From NCBI GenBank assembly GCA_947359465.1, contig OX375873.1:132820899-132884898 (forward strand): DNA of 64,000 nucleotides, in the 5' to 3' direction. Origin of the DNA: Metellina segmentata (Eukaryota > Arthropoda > Arachnida > Araneae > Tetragnathidae). The notes beneath the pieces were generated by a model. It ran no database searches, was not told the origin of the DNA, and saw nothing but the letters and a program-made list of their open reading frames with translations. Within the stretch, counting starts at the first letter, position 1; each line of letters begins with the position of its first letter. Positions 1 through 11,010 of this stretch are shown one piece after another. The position numbers and the translations under genes are program-made.

Positions 1-449
1 AGATAACTCGCAGGAATCCCTTTTCCTGAATTGCTTTTCCGATTTTACCCTTTGTGTTTGTTTTGTGCGTCCCTTTCTTTTTAATATTTCACGTTCCCTT
101 CTGTTTCCTTTTAACGGCATTCATACACGATTTTAAATCACGTAGGAATTGTGCCGATACCGCTGAACCGGGGTACAGAAATATTTTTGCTTCCGGGGAT
201 CCGAAAAATCCATCTGATTTACCGACGGTTCTTTTCATTTGCTTAATGTGATTAGGGTTGAGGTTCATATCGGAAAGCCACATTGACGGCTCTCTTCGAG
301 TTTTATGATAAGATGAAACGATTCCCCGAGAGTACCCGTAGCATTTTCTTGAATTAAAAGTGAGATGTTTCAAATTATGGGTAGGGAGGTATGTAATCAA
401 CATCACACTGGAAATACACAACGGTTTATTTGTGATGATTTGGGTTAGG
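1..449. other. Unassigned sequence, no gene recognised
   Basis: Two overlapping short reading frames on opposite strands (54-251 and 89-421) cover most of this stretch. Neither resembles a known family and neither has splice sites that would make it an exon. Base composition between about 140 and 340 is a little richer in G+C than the DNA further on. I see no repeat family here that recurs elsewhere in the window. Confidence 0.4.
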
Positions 450-590
450 AAATGTAATTTTAATGAGCGGCGTACTAGAGCTACATAACGGGCTACTGAC
501 GACGGTCCGGGATCAATCTCCTAAGGGAAAGATCCAAGGACAACACCACGTTATTTTGCACCACTGGTGATGGTCTGGGATAACACCTGA
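450..590 (-). repeat. SINE family 1, tail-half fragment
   Basis: The run from the GTACTAGAG motif through ACGGGCTA, GACGACGGTCCGGGATCAAT and AAGGGAAAGATC matches the distal half of the full-length copy at 1155-1492, in the same orientation. The tRNA-like head is missing. It is followed immediately by a second copy, so this is one member of a cluster of SINE insertions. Confidence 0.7.
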
Positions 591-596
591 AGGGTA

Positions 597-912
597 AAGT
601 AATTTCAATTAACGTTGTTCTGGCAAAATACAACGGGCTATTGACGACGGTCCTGGACCCATCTCCTAAGGGATAGATTCTATGACAAAGCGTAAATTTG
701 AAACGTGGTCAGAGGACGACGCAACATCTGAGCTGGCACTCCACTCTCTTATACGTCCACACCAACCCAGCGTGAGGACTTTTGGCCACGACAGTTTTAA
801 AGTGTACCAGTCGCCTCTGCACCATACGCGTTCAAACATCCGTATTCGAACTAGGAATTCGAACCATTCCTATCTAGAGGATAACACCGTAACCACCACA
901 CCGTTTGGTCGG
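597..912 (-). repeat. SINE family 1, near full-length diverged copy
   Basis: All blocks of the family are present in order: the TTAACG tail, ACGGGCTATTGACGACGGTC, the ACACCTGAGCTGGCAC-like block, the CTTCCACACC-like block and the tRNA-like head ending in GGTCGG at 912. The B box is disturbed by an extra base (GGAATTCGAACC on the + strand at 854-865). This copy is therefore older and probably not transcribed by polymerase III. The long reading frame across 682-1026 is a by-product of this repeat. Confidence 0.75.
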
Positions 913-1145
913 ACACATCCGAAGACAACACCACGTATTTCTAAACCTCAGGCACATGACAAGGTCATACCTGAGCAGGCTTTTACTATCCAAACTTCCA
1001 CACCACGCCAACGAGGGGACATTTGACGCCTCGACTGATTTAACTAGCACCAGGCCCTTTTAATATGACGACCTTTGTTTGGATTCAAACTTGCAACCCT
1101 TAGGTAACTAGTCCGTTATCTTTCCAACCGCTTACTGAGACCCTT
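913..1145 (-). repeat. SINE family 1 body with a different tRNA-like head
   Basis: The body block (GACAACACCACGT, CCAAACTTCCACACC, then a GATTTAA block) is that of SINE family 1. The head at about 1075-1140 is different. On the minus strand it reads like a tRNA, with CAGTAAGCGG in the D-arm position, AACGGACTAGT in the anticodon region and GTTTGAATCC as B box. This suggests a subfamily made by joining the same body to another tRNA-derived head. It directly abuts the preceding copy. Confidence 0.6.
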
Positions 1146-1154
1146 CACTTGATA

Positions 1155-1492
1155 GGATGGTAATGGTAATGGTAATTTTAGTTAACGTCGTACTAGAGCA
1201 ACACAACGGGCTATTGACGACGGTCCGGGATCATTCCCTTAAGGGAAAGATCCGAGGACAACACCTCGTAATTTTGAACCACGGTCAGATGACGAAGCAA
1301 CACCTGAGCTGGCACCCCACTCTCCAAACTTCCACGCCAACCCAACGTGAGGACTTTCGGCCACGACAGATTTAAGGTGCACCAGCCGCCTCTACACCAT
1401 ACGTTTACAAACATCCATGCCCGGGCCCGGATTCGAACCAGGAACCTTTCGATCTAGAGGCTAACACCTTAACCACTATACCGGTTGGTCGG
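1155..1492 (-). repeat. tRNA-derived SINE family 1, best full-length copy
   Basis: On the minus strand the element starts at 1492 with a tRNA-like head of about 70 bases. It has an A-box match TAGTGGTTAAGG (within 1465-1478) and a perfect B box GGTTCGAATCC (1429-1439). The anticodon-region text TCTAGAT..AAAGG recalls tRNA-Arg(TCT). A body of about 230 bases follows. It ends at 1155 in a short ATTACC repeat tail, as many SINEs do. These are the type II internal promoter and simple-repeat tail expected of a SINE moved by a LINE reverse transcriptase. Short reading frames inside it (1157-1375, 1211-1414) are not genes. Confidence 0.85.
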
Positions 1493-2254
1493 AAAATAAA
1501 AACTCGATTCTTCAATTTAGATATAAAATAAACAGATTTGTGAAAATTTGAATTAGCATAAATAAATTGTGGATGGTTTGGATTTAACATTTATCTCAAG
1601 TCATAAGAGTGGCACCATAAGTTTCATTTCGAAAATATATTTTCTGAATACGTATGTTACTTTGATGATATGAAAAAGATAATATATCTCATTACTTTGA
1701 AGCGCGAGAGAATTTTTTTTATTCGTAATCATGGCTTCTGAAATTACGAGTAATAGTGTCTACAAAACTAATCTATATCCATAGTATGACTATTGAATCA
1801 AATAAATTATTCATTTTAGCTTATTACAGTACTATTTTATACTTTACATCATTTATTTGTTTGTTTATAATTATAGACCATAAATATGTTTCTTAACATA
1901 CGTTCACGTAGGCTCATAAGTTTTAAAAAATTCGTTGCAATTATTATGAATATTCTGTTTTCCGGCATTTCATTTGGACATCCGGAATTCTCATCGAGCA
2001 TTTTCATCCCACTATGTGTCAACAATTCCGAATTTGTGGTCTAGAATAGAACATTGACGGGTTGTAGGTTTGTGTTGATACGCCACCCAACGGGATGTTG
2101 TCAAGCATGCGTAATTTTATCCACATTAGAATCATGTAGTTGGATATATCTAACACTGTCAACCTTAACCGTAATTTATTGACTGATACATTCCTTTGGA
2201 GTGTTTCCTCCTTGAATACCAACTACGCTTACAATCGTAACTCGTCGCAGTGCA

Positions 2255-2281
2255 ATATATATATATATATATATATATATA
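2255..2281. repeat. (AT)n microsatellite
   Basis: Uninterrupted AT dinucleotide run of about 13 units. Confidence 0.95.
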
Positions 2282-2869
2282 GTTCGCAGGCTGCTACACC
2301 AATGAAAGGGCTGATGAATGAGTCATCAGTCTAAACCTTTCAATTCCATTAAAACCGAGTGGATATTCATACATTCTACAAAAAGTGACTAAAATTAGCA
2401 GGGAGTAGAAAGGATGTGAAGAATCATGTTGTGTCACGTATACGCGTTAAGGTCGATGAGTTACTTTGGATACGAAAACGCAAGGCTTTCTTAAAGTATA
2501 TACATCTAATTCTGTGTAGAAGTTATATTGGGAAAACATTAAAGTGATTTTAGATTTTTGCATACATTTTAGATAGATACTCTATAATAAACTACTTTTA
2601 AATTTTCGAACTTTCAAATAATGGTGAACCTTTTAGCAGAACATAAATTAACGATTCAAAATACAGGTTAGGTTTTAGGTATTTGAAAGGTATTTCTCAA
2701 TCTGTATGTGTGGAATATTAAAGGTGTATTTAAGCAAAATTTTGTATTAAATTATCCTCTCATACTCGTGAATTGCCTGCAACCAGCAAAACGTCTAGTT
2801 GAAAAATCCTTAAAACTTCCGGATGGAGAATGAAATTAAAAAAAATAACCCTCAGAGGTTATAAGCAGG

Positions 2870-2956
2870 GCTTGAAATAAATCGCGGCAGCCACGGCAAA
2901 TGCCGTGAGCTTCGCTTAAATCGCCGCGACGATCAACGGTTCTCACGGCAAATATT
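2870..2956. repeat. GC-rich hairpin next to a hAT-like end sequence
   Basis: The segment begins CAGGGCTTGAAAT, a start typical of some hAT-type terminal inverted repeats. It contains the perfect inverted repeat CACGGCAAATGCCGTG and other CGGC/GCCG pairs inside otherwise AT-rich DNA. No matching opposite end was found nearby, so this is probably one end or a solo remnant of a MITE. The assignment is an inference. Confidence 0.35.
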
Positions 2957-4472
2957 GCTTTGAGTATTTGAAACCGAATGTTTCATTATTTCTCTTTCAA
3001 ATACCAACTATTAAAAAAAAATTTTTTAGAAAAAACTGCCTTAATGAGGGTAAGTGATAATGAGATAAACATTACGAAATGTAAGCTATTTATGTCGAGA
3101 AGTTCAGATTTTAAACTTCTAAGTTATTTAACCCAAAGAAACTCGAGTAATAAGCAAGGGTGCTTCAAAACAAAAAAATATTGCTACTTCAATCCTACAA
3201 AAAATGTTTTTCCGCCGTTATTTTAATGTATCTTTCCAATGAAACAGTAGTAACATCAATAGAGGTGTTACATAAAAAAATTAATAAGTTTGAATTCTAG
3301 AAGTTATGTCATGGATTGTTTTGTCATCCATTTTGTACTACTTGAGTAAAATTTTGTAACGACATAAGTATTAATTTTGAAAAGTATGTTTAGAAAGTGA
3401 TCTTGGAGTTGTATTTTTAAAGTAACTAATGGCTTTATTTAGTTTCAACTTATTTACATTCAAGGAAAACATTTTTCTTTTTCTGATATGAAATCAGAGA
3501 AAACTAATATCGTTGGATTTCTGGAGTGAGTATATGTCTAGGTATCCGCCTCGTTTTCTACAGACAAAGTGGAATTTATTGTATCTTACTTTTGAGAAAC
3601 ATTCACATAAGGTATTTGGTCATAAACGCGTTAATAACGTTTTATCGTATTATGTAAATATAATTTAATTTTTTATAAGGTCTGGTTTTACAGGTTAAAG
3701 TTACATTTCCAGATGAAGAGGAACTTTATATACTTTAACCTCTTCCTCAAAACATCAAATCTGGTCAATTCTTTACATATTTTGGTATAGACATTTAAGA
3801 ACATTTTATTTTGACCACATTATCTAAAGCATATTTAAGAGTAACTTGGTATATTTGTTGTTTCGACTATATCTAATCCGAATATAATCTACACAGAAAT
3901 CACAAGTAGAACGAATAGAATATGTTAGATTTGCTTTCAAATAGTATTTGGTGTAATTAGCTGTGGTGTTGTAATTAGTGTACACACCTATCTAACTCAA
4001 TGAAACCAATACGGATATCTGCCGTTCACTTGCTAAAGGAATTAACCAATTAAGCTCTAAGTTTCCCCTTAAGTTCTAGTAAAATGTATGAATAGCATTT
4101 GAAAGGAGACATTTATGAATGTTTAGCGTACGTTTTATCGAATTAAAACGTGATTTAATAGGTGTTACTTCCAAGATGCTTCGCTTTTATCCAGAACTCC
4201 ACCAATGTACAATATGGATATTATCACCCCTTCAATTATTTCTAAGCATTTTACGAACAACCTGTATTTATATAGACATTATGAATCTAATATTAATCCC
4301 ACACACATCTATTGAAATTTGAATCCAATTGTGTGTATATAGCTTTAAAACCAACAATATTTTAAGGCTAGAAATATTTTTTAATCGTTTCTTTGTGATG
4401 CTGCGAATTAAAACTCTATTATGGAACTCTAACAGATAGTTAATCTATATTATTTGCATTCCTGCTATCAAG

Positions 4473-4712
4473 ATGGTTAGTTTAGGGTCTTATGGTACAA
4501 GAGTCATATTTATCCATGCTGCACCAGACACAAGACATGCAATAACAAGCATTAGGCACACGGACAGTCCAAGCTTTATTAACATAGAAGATAGAAGTGC
4601 ACCCAGTGAAGAATGCACCTGTCAGAAATCGAACCTGTACCGCGCATATCTCAAAGGTTGTTAATGTAGTGGACATATCCACTACTCACAACCTACTGAG
4701 CCACGAAGGTCC
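4473..4712 (-). repeat. SINE family 2 (tRNA-headed), copy 1
   Basis: On the minus strand, from about 4712, the head reads TGGCTCAGTAGGT, a close match to a tRNA D-arm and polymerase III A box (4691-4703). A near-consensus B box GGTTCGATTTC lies at 4625-4635. Between them a hairpin is built from GTAGTGGA and TCCACTAC around CATA, extended by GGTTGT/ACAACC. The body extends to about 4473 and aligns loosely with 10768-11010 (shared GGTAC, GGTCATATTT and CCACTGAGC-like blocks). Reading frames on both strands here are by-products. Confidence 0.6.
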
Positions 4713-4858
4713 CTATATGCTATCAGGAATCTTCTAGAATTGAAAATTAAAAAATATTGTAATTAATAATGGCACCACATAGCTTCGTTTTTTCGCGCAA
4801 CATATTAAATATTGAAGCTATTTTACACGTTCCATAGATTAAATTCAATGATGCATGT

Positions 4859-5118
4859 ATTCACACCATTTACATATTTCGTTATTCAGACCATTTACAT
4901 ATTTCATTATTCACACCATTTACATATTTCGTTATTCACACCATTTACATATCTCGTTATTCACACCATTTACATATTTCATTATTCACGCCATTTACAT
5001 ATTTTGTTACTCACAACATTTACTTATTTCGTTATTAACACCATTTACATATTTCGTTATTCGCACTATTTACATATTTTGTTATTCATATCATTTGCAT
5101 GCTTCGTTATTCACACCC
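4859..5118. repeat. 25-bp tandem minisatellite, about 10.4 copies
   Basis: The unit ATTCACACCATTTACATATT plus TCGTT (25 bases) repeats ten times without length change, then ends in a partial unit at 5118. Substitutions between units are few near the start and more frequent toward the end. Because 25 is not a multiple of three, the two long reading frames across it (4812-5141, 4855-5157) repeat in a 25-residue cycle. They are artefacts of the repeat. Confidence 0.95.
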
Positions 5119-5614
5119 ACGAACAGGTTTGGAAGAAATAAAATTACAAGAGATTAAAGGCAAGACATATCGTTCAATTAGAGCAGAAACTCCTCACCTT
5201 ACATTTTTTGAATACATCAAATGCTTAGATTCATAATTATTAGCATCAAGTGAGCATTCGCAATGAGCACTGTCGCATTGTGATCTGTTTAAAAGACTTA
5301 TATATCAATAAAAATGCTTATAACTTTTATTTTCGTGCCAATCACGAATAGTTACTCTTTAAAAAGCTGTAGAATAAAATTTTTGCTTTGTCACTTAATA
5401 AACTTCTCCTCACAGCTATCGATATTTCAGTTTAAAAAAAATATTCCTTTGCAATTTTAACTGAGATTACAGAACTAATTTGTATTTATAAATTTTAACA
5501 ATTAATTATTTAGTCTCTTAATTAAATATTTAGTCTCGTAATTAATAATTTATTTCTAAACTGATGCAGGTTATTTGCTAAATTTCAGTTTCCCTGCCTT
5601 AAGCAAACACGTTG

Positions 5615-6135
5615 GTCCGGGGAGCATATAGCCAACCTCTACTCGTATAGAAGCTATGGGAAAATTTTAAGCCCGCTGATTCGTTGGTTTTTCAAATGCG
5701 TGAGAAGTAATATCAATATTTACGTTTACGTGCAATGCCGAGTCTCGTGGTGCTCACTGCTCTCAGTAAAAGTAATTTCCTTCAGTTTTCCCCCCGTATT
5801 GAGTCTAGGTGAATCAGTGCGAATACAAAACATGAGAACTATGACTTGAGAGCTTGCCCAAATTTTTTCAGTGGTTTGCTAAAAATTCCTTAAAATACCA
5901 ACTAAGAATTTCTGTTAATTGATTGTCTCATTAACAAAATCTACAATGATCAATCATGATGGAACGGACTAATCACGAGACTCGCCATTTGCAAGTAAAT
6001 ATTAATACTTCTCACGCATGTGCACTGTGAGTGAGTGACGTCATAGATCCCGGGGTGAGAAACCAATGAATCAGAGGTCTTAAAATTTTCCCATGTTTTC
6101 TACTCGAGTGAAGGTAGGTTTTTGCGTCCGGGGAC
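5615..6135. mobile_element. 521-bp foldback/MITE with long terminal inverted repeats
   Basis: The two ends are inverted copies of each other over roughly 140 bases. Paired blocks, left versus right, are: ATGGGAAAATTTTAAG (5661) with CTTAAAATTTTCCCAT (about 6077-6096); TGCGTGAGAAGTA (5698) with TACTTCTCACGCA (about 6006); and CCGAGTCTCGTG (about 5738) with CACGAGACTCGCC (about 5975). The interior of about 220 bases carries no reading frame. The superfamily is unclear because no convincing target-site duplication flanks it (ACACGTTG on the left, ATTTAAAT on the right). Confidence 0.7.
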
Positions 6136-7785
6136 ATTTAAATGATTGTTTTCTTCTTTGGTTCAGCACTACTCGCTTCTACAGTCTTTATTTCTCCTTG
6201 CTCGACAATTTTTAATTCACGTTGTCTTTTCTTTCTCGCATTTTCGCCAAACAACATTAACTTTTAATGCTAACATAAAGCATAAATAATCTCAACCCTT
6301 GTACTGGTTATACCCGCTAGACTCTCCTTTTTCTATCAGAAGTTGGCTCAAACACCTATTACCATCCGATGCATCCTTTTGAATACAGAACCCATTTCCT
6401 CTGGAACCAACTCAGAAATAGAACAAACGAATGGAAAGCCCCTTAAATTTATACAAAGCAACAAGACTCCGGCGTCTGCAAAGCACTGGAGGACGTCAAC
6501 ATAGTTTTAAATCTCTGGCAAAGAATCATTCGGCTCGATTCGGAAAGATCTCTTCTGCCATCCCTCCACTCGCAATACTGCATTAACATATTTTAAGGAT
6601 ACGTCGAGGGTATGATGATAAATTTCCAAGAAACAGAAATTTCCTTCTGCCAAAGAAGGGAGAGAGGCAAGAATTCCGAATCAATTTGAATATCCTTTAG
6701 TTAAAGACTGAGCGAGAACACGCCTTTTGAAAGAATTTTCGATTATTTTAGTTGTTCCTCCTTTCCTTTTGAGTGTGTGAGTGATATTAAAATGAATTTC
6801 TGAAATGAGATAGTTTTCGTTCGTGTTTCATTACGATGTATGAATAATTTTTATCCCAAGATGAATGTCTTTTGTCGTTTCACAAAAGCTTTTTGATATT
6901 CAGGGAAATTATTTGTCTCTTTTGTGGGATTGTGTCAGAAATTGATATATAAGCACAGAAAGGGCGTGTTAGATTTCTCCTTAAGGGATTTGGGTTGAAT
7001 TTGTTTCAGCGAATACTCTTTTAGTTTTGTTACACTCTCTTTCAAGCTCTAATTTAAATTGTGTGCACATATGTAAATATCTGCTTTAAGTTTTGAAATC
7101 AAGATTCCAGTTTGAAACCTAAAACTCTGTAATGTTAAACAGGAAGAATTAGCATTACTTTCTCGATGAGTGAGAAATAATTTACAATATTATCTGCGCC
7201 TCATTGAAAAAAGAGAATGTTAGTTTCAAAACAATCTAACTTGCATTGTACTGTTCTTGTGTTGATGTAGAATGTACATTTTTGATAAAGTAATTATATG
7301 CATTGTGGGTTTTGTGTGACGAAAAAGGTCTATTATATCATTCAAAATCAATAAAAATGATTTTAAACTGCATGCGAAGTTTAAATCAAATGTAACTATA
7401 CTCGGTGAGTGAAAGGATTTTCAAAATGAATCTACGGAAGAAGTTGAGATAGATTTCAATTATTAGCCCCTTCTCCAGACATCCTGAATTGGTTGGCACC
7501 CCAGAAGGTTTTGCTTGTTCCAGCGAATTTTTTACTAATGTTCGATAATAACTCATTTTTCGTTGTTACCTGTTACATGAATTTAAAGAGCTCGAATTTG
7601 TATGTACGAGTATTATAGAAATTACAAACTTCTATAAAATGTTTAAAATTTAACTGTCTTTGTCGCATTTTGACTGTCTGTATTTTGTTTTCACTGTGAG
7701 TTTTCTACTGCTAAACTTCGTGGTATAAAATTCGAGATGTTTAAATCACGTTAGTCCCATCTTAATAGATCAAGACTCGTGTACA
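6136..7785. other. Non-coding stretch with a moderately GC-rich part
   Basis: No gene is recognised. The segment about 6340-6700 has more G+C and no repeat relatives in the window. The rest is AT-rich low-complexity sequence without notable structure. Confidence 0.45.
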
Positions 7786-7975
7786 TGGGGGCTGGTCAAC
7801 TTTGGTCGATCGTAGCCTTACTTGTCATCACGTTAGCGTGGTGTTAAATTTAGGACACTGGGAAGCTTTCTCAGGTGTTGACCTCATCATCTGACCTTGA
7901 TTAAAAGCGACGAAGTGTTACCCTCGAGACTGATATCCTTGACCGTGGTTAATAGTCATTTTGTTGCTAAAGTGT
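7786..7975 (+). repeat. SINE family 1, degraded copy
   Basis: In the + direction the order is GGCTGGTCAACTTTGGTCGAT, GGAAGCTTTCTCAGGTGTTGAC, CATCATCTGACC, GACGAAGTGTTACCCTCGA, then GACCGTGGTTAATAGTCATT. This matches the body order of SINE family 1 read from its head, with many substitutions. The tRNA-like head has decayed beyond recognition. Confidence 0.6.
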
Positions 7976-8149
7976 ACCGTACAAAGTAATGTTCTCCCCA
8001 CTTTCTAAACTTCCACATAAAAGTGCGGTGAGGGCAATTGAGGTCCAAACAACTTTAACATACATTATCCCCCATGAACACAACGTTATTTGTGAAAGGT
8101 AATATAATATAATCCTGAACTGTACATACATACTTGTACATACATGTAC

Positions 8150-8600
8150 TGTATACATACTTTCCAGTTTTCCAAACAGCTTCTCTTTCCGAGTACTCAA
8201 TATTCTAGATATGTCAAGCTTTAATTACGAATAGGTCCTTGTAGCAGGTACGAAGATCAGAAGGGTTTCCAAGGAAACGCCACTTTTAAGCACATAGGGA
8301 TAGGGAGAGTTCCGGGAACATAGACATTTAAATCTCTACGAAACCGGTACTTCCATTTTCCCCCAGCTGTGCATATACATACTTTGTATTCCACTACAGC
8401 CTCCCTTTCAGGCTAAACATATATATTCTGGATCATTCAAGCTTTATTTAAGTAAAGCAGCTCTTGTAACAGGCACAATGGTAAACAAGACACCCAAGGG
8501 ATTCTAAGGAAACGTCACTTTTCCGCAGGTAGTTGAGATGGTAAAATAGAGACATGTAAACCTCGCCGAAAACACCGCCCATCCCGGAGACATGTCAGCG
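8150..8600. repeat. Diverged tandem duplication, period about 222-235 bp
   Basis: Two consecutive segments share ordered blocks: ATACATACTTT (8153 and 8375), TCAAGCTTTA (about 8216 and 8438), CTTGTA.CAGG (about 8239 and 8463), AAGGAAACG.CACTTTT (about 8272 and 8507), GACAT.TAAA..TC (about 8324 and 8552). The copies differ at many positions, so the duplication is old. The second copy also carries strong acceptor-like and donor-like splice sites, but all frames are closed. Confidence 0.7.
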
Positions 8601-10767
8601 TTTTCCAATAGCGCTCGTCAGAAATTGCATATCCAGAGATTGACAGCAGAATCGGCAAGGTAAGCACCTCGGAAGGAAAATAAGCACGTCGAAGTGATTG
8701 GAAAGCAAAGAATCGCGCAATTTCCAGCTCTCATTCGGCGAAGGAAAACAAAGCGCTTTCTCTTCTCCTTCTTTCGCTCCTTATGGTAAGCGGATATCTG
8801 TCAGCCGAGCGACATAACAAAACGCCGACCGAATACCAAGAGGAAAAAACTCGGAGCGCTAAAGGAAAATATAGAATGGAGTATAACGGAAATCTATAAT
8901 CGCTATACGTCTGCCATTTCCTTCTAGGTAAGGAAATAACTTCGAGAACATTCGGTGGAGAAAATGTATTTCAACTGTTTGTTTTTATTGTTAAATGTTT
9001 TTTTTTATCCTTATCCTCTCGCGCGTTTTAGTTTACAAACATCCAGAAATGAGGCACAGAGTAAAAATATAAATAATATGGATTATTTTCCGAGTTTTTA
9101 GTTTCTGTGTAAGAAGCCGATCGGAAAACTTGTTTTCGATTGAGGACCTTTTTTATTTTTTTCGTCTTTTAATGCAGAATGTTTTTCTTATCTTAAATAC
9201 TTATTTCTTAACTTAACAATACCAGACATATTACAGTGAACATGGATACTCTTGCATTAACAAAAATGACTGGAAAATATTCAGGAGAGATACATATTCT
9301 AAATAAATATGAACTGTGCGTTTATACGAACAGAAATTGAGACTAATGAGTGTACCAGTTATTATTTTTGATCATGGGCATTCTTTTGAATACGAGACAT
9401 TGCAGTGAGAATACATATTCTTGCATGCTTTTCATAATAATGGCTAAAAATATTCAGAAGAAATAAATACGAACTGAGCTTAAGCGTGTGCACGAATATA
9501 AATTAAGACGAATGAATGTACATATTATTAGATTTGATTACATGCAAATGCTGAATATCGCTATTCCTAAAGTGATTTTTTTATCGTAGATATTCTGATA
9601 TACATAATTAATTTTATTTCAGTTTAAATCTTTACAACTGAACGTTTGGTCGAAACGACACTAACAATGAATCGAAAATATTGTGAATAAAACTAAACAT
9701 ACATAATATTTATCAAACAATGGAAATACTGAATATATCAACATTTTCCCTATACATAAAAATCATCGACAAAATTGTTTGAATCCAACAAATATTTTGG
9801 ATATGCTAATGTATTTTAAGAGTTCTACAAAATCATTAAATAGCTTGTAAAAGTTTTTAACATTTTTGGTTTTCCTTTTATAAAAGTATTTAATGATATA
9901 GTGAATGAATTTAATTAATAGAATTTAATGGATAGACTTCAACACAAACTTTTGTATATATTGTTCGATAGTTCTGAAATTTGCAGACTGTTTTCTAGTG
10001 AAAGGCATTTGGCCTTTATTGTATATTTAACTAATCCAAAAGTATCAACTAATATCGAAGTAATGACATAAAATTCGCTCACAAATTGTTGATAAACATT
10101 GATAAGTCTCATGTGTAGAAATATAAAACATTTCAGTTCACGTAATAGTTTTTAAATACAAATAAAATTACCTACATTTGCAAAATGTATTGTTCACTTG
10201 TAAATTACAAACAATTATATTAATATAACATTTAAACGTTCACTATATAACATTTTGAATCTAAGTTTCAAGATATGTAATATGAATCAAGTAATCATTA
10301 TGAATTTATTCTCTGTACTTAGATATATACAACAGATTTTAAGGTTTAGTATAAATAAAGTTAATTAATTAATTAACTAAAAAATAGTTAAATTTATATA
10401 TAAAAGTTAATTAAATTTACATTTGATGTATTTCTACATGAAGTCGTGTGTGAGAATTTAGTTTCTCTTTTGGACAAAAAAAATCAAACACACAAGTGTT
10501 TGTTCATTATAAAATGAAACTAAATTTATACCTGCTTGAATTAGAAGGTAACTAAACGCTTCTCGAAACGGATCATTTGCAAGCAAAAAATTTTTTCTGT
10601 AGTTTTAAATTATTGTGAATATATAGATAAAAACTAAAAAATAAGAAATACTCTCTTTGACCTTTAGTACATGGCATTTAAACGGTTTAATAATGTCTAA
10701 TGTCTTCTAAGATACGTCTTGTGTTAGAAAATGTTGATCGTGGTGACGACCGATAGTTGTATTAGGG
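8601..10767. other. Non-coding, GC-elevated then extremely AT-rich
   Basis: About 8600-8950 has higher G+C, with several GCGC/CGAG motifs and a donor-like GGCAAG|GTAAGC at about 8661, but no open frame that looks coding. From about 9000 to 10760 the DNA is very AT-rich with no long reading frame and no recognised repeat. Confidence 0.45.
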
Positions 10768-11010
10768 TTGAGTTGGGTTTCTGTGTGGTACGCGGGTCAT
10801 ATTTGTTTACACTGTCAAATAACGTCAAGTAATGACATGTGCAGGAGCAGAAGTATTCAGCTACACAGAATAGAGAAATACTCCCAAGGGGGTGTCAAAC
10901 TTGGCGGAATCCGAAACGTGGCTTTTCGTAGGTTGCTAGCAAGTGGGAAAAATCCACTGAGCTACGAAAACCCCACCAATATAATTAGGAATCTTGACTA
11001 CACTTCTAAA
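10768..11010 (-). repeat. SINE family 2 (tRNA-headed), copy 2
   Basis: On the minus strand the head reads CGTAGCTCAGTGGATT, a tRNA-like D-arm and A box, at about 10955-10972. The body carries the GGTAC..GGGTCATATTTGTTTAC block that recurs in the copy at 4473-4712. The B-box region (TTTCGGATTCCG) is degraded. The 83-residue reading frame across it is a by-product of the repeat. Confidence 0.5.

Larger units (their letters stand above)
1493..4472. other. AT-rich non-coding stretch
   Basis: No gene is recognised. The reading frames at 2019-2222, 2140-2334, 2978-3226 and 4119-4322 are short, AT-driven and unlike any family I know. Apart from a dinucleotide run and one GC-rich hairpin, both listed separately, I see only low-complexity A/T-rich DNA. 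Confidence 0.5.

Noticed and set aside
682..1026. 114-codon frame on the + strand
   Set aside because: It spans two adjacent SINE copies and is antisense to them; chance open frame.
1211..1414. Minus-strand frame containing VWCRGGWCTLNLSW
   Set aside because: Read-through of the SINE family 1 body. Such frames are easily predicted as hypothetical proteins but belong to the repeat.
4812..5157. Two overlapping frames of about 100 codons with regular histidine- and phenylalanine-rich repeats
   Set aside because: The periodicity comes from the 25-bp tandem repeat read in more than one frame; no start context or splice signals.
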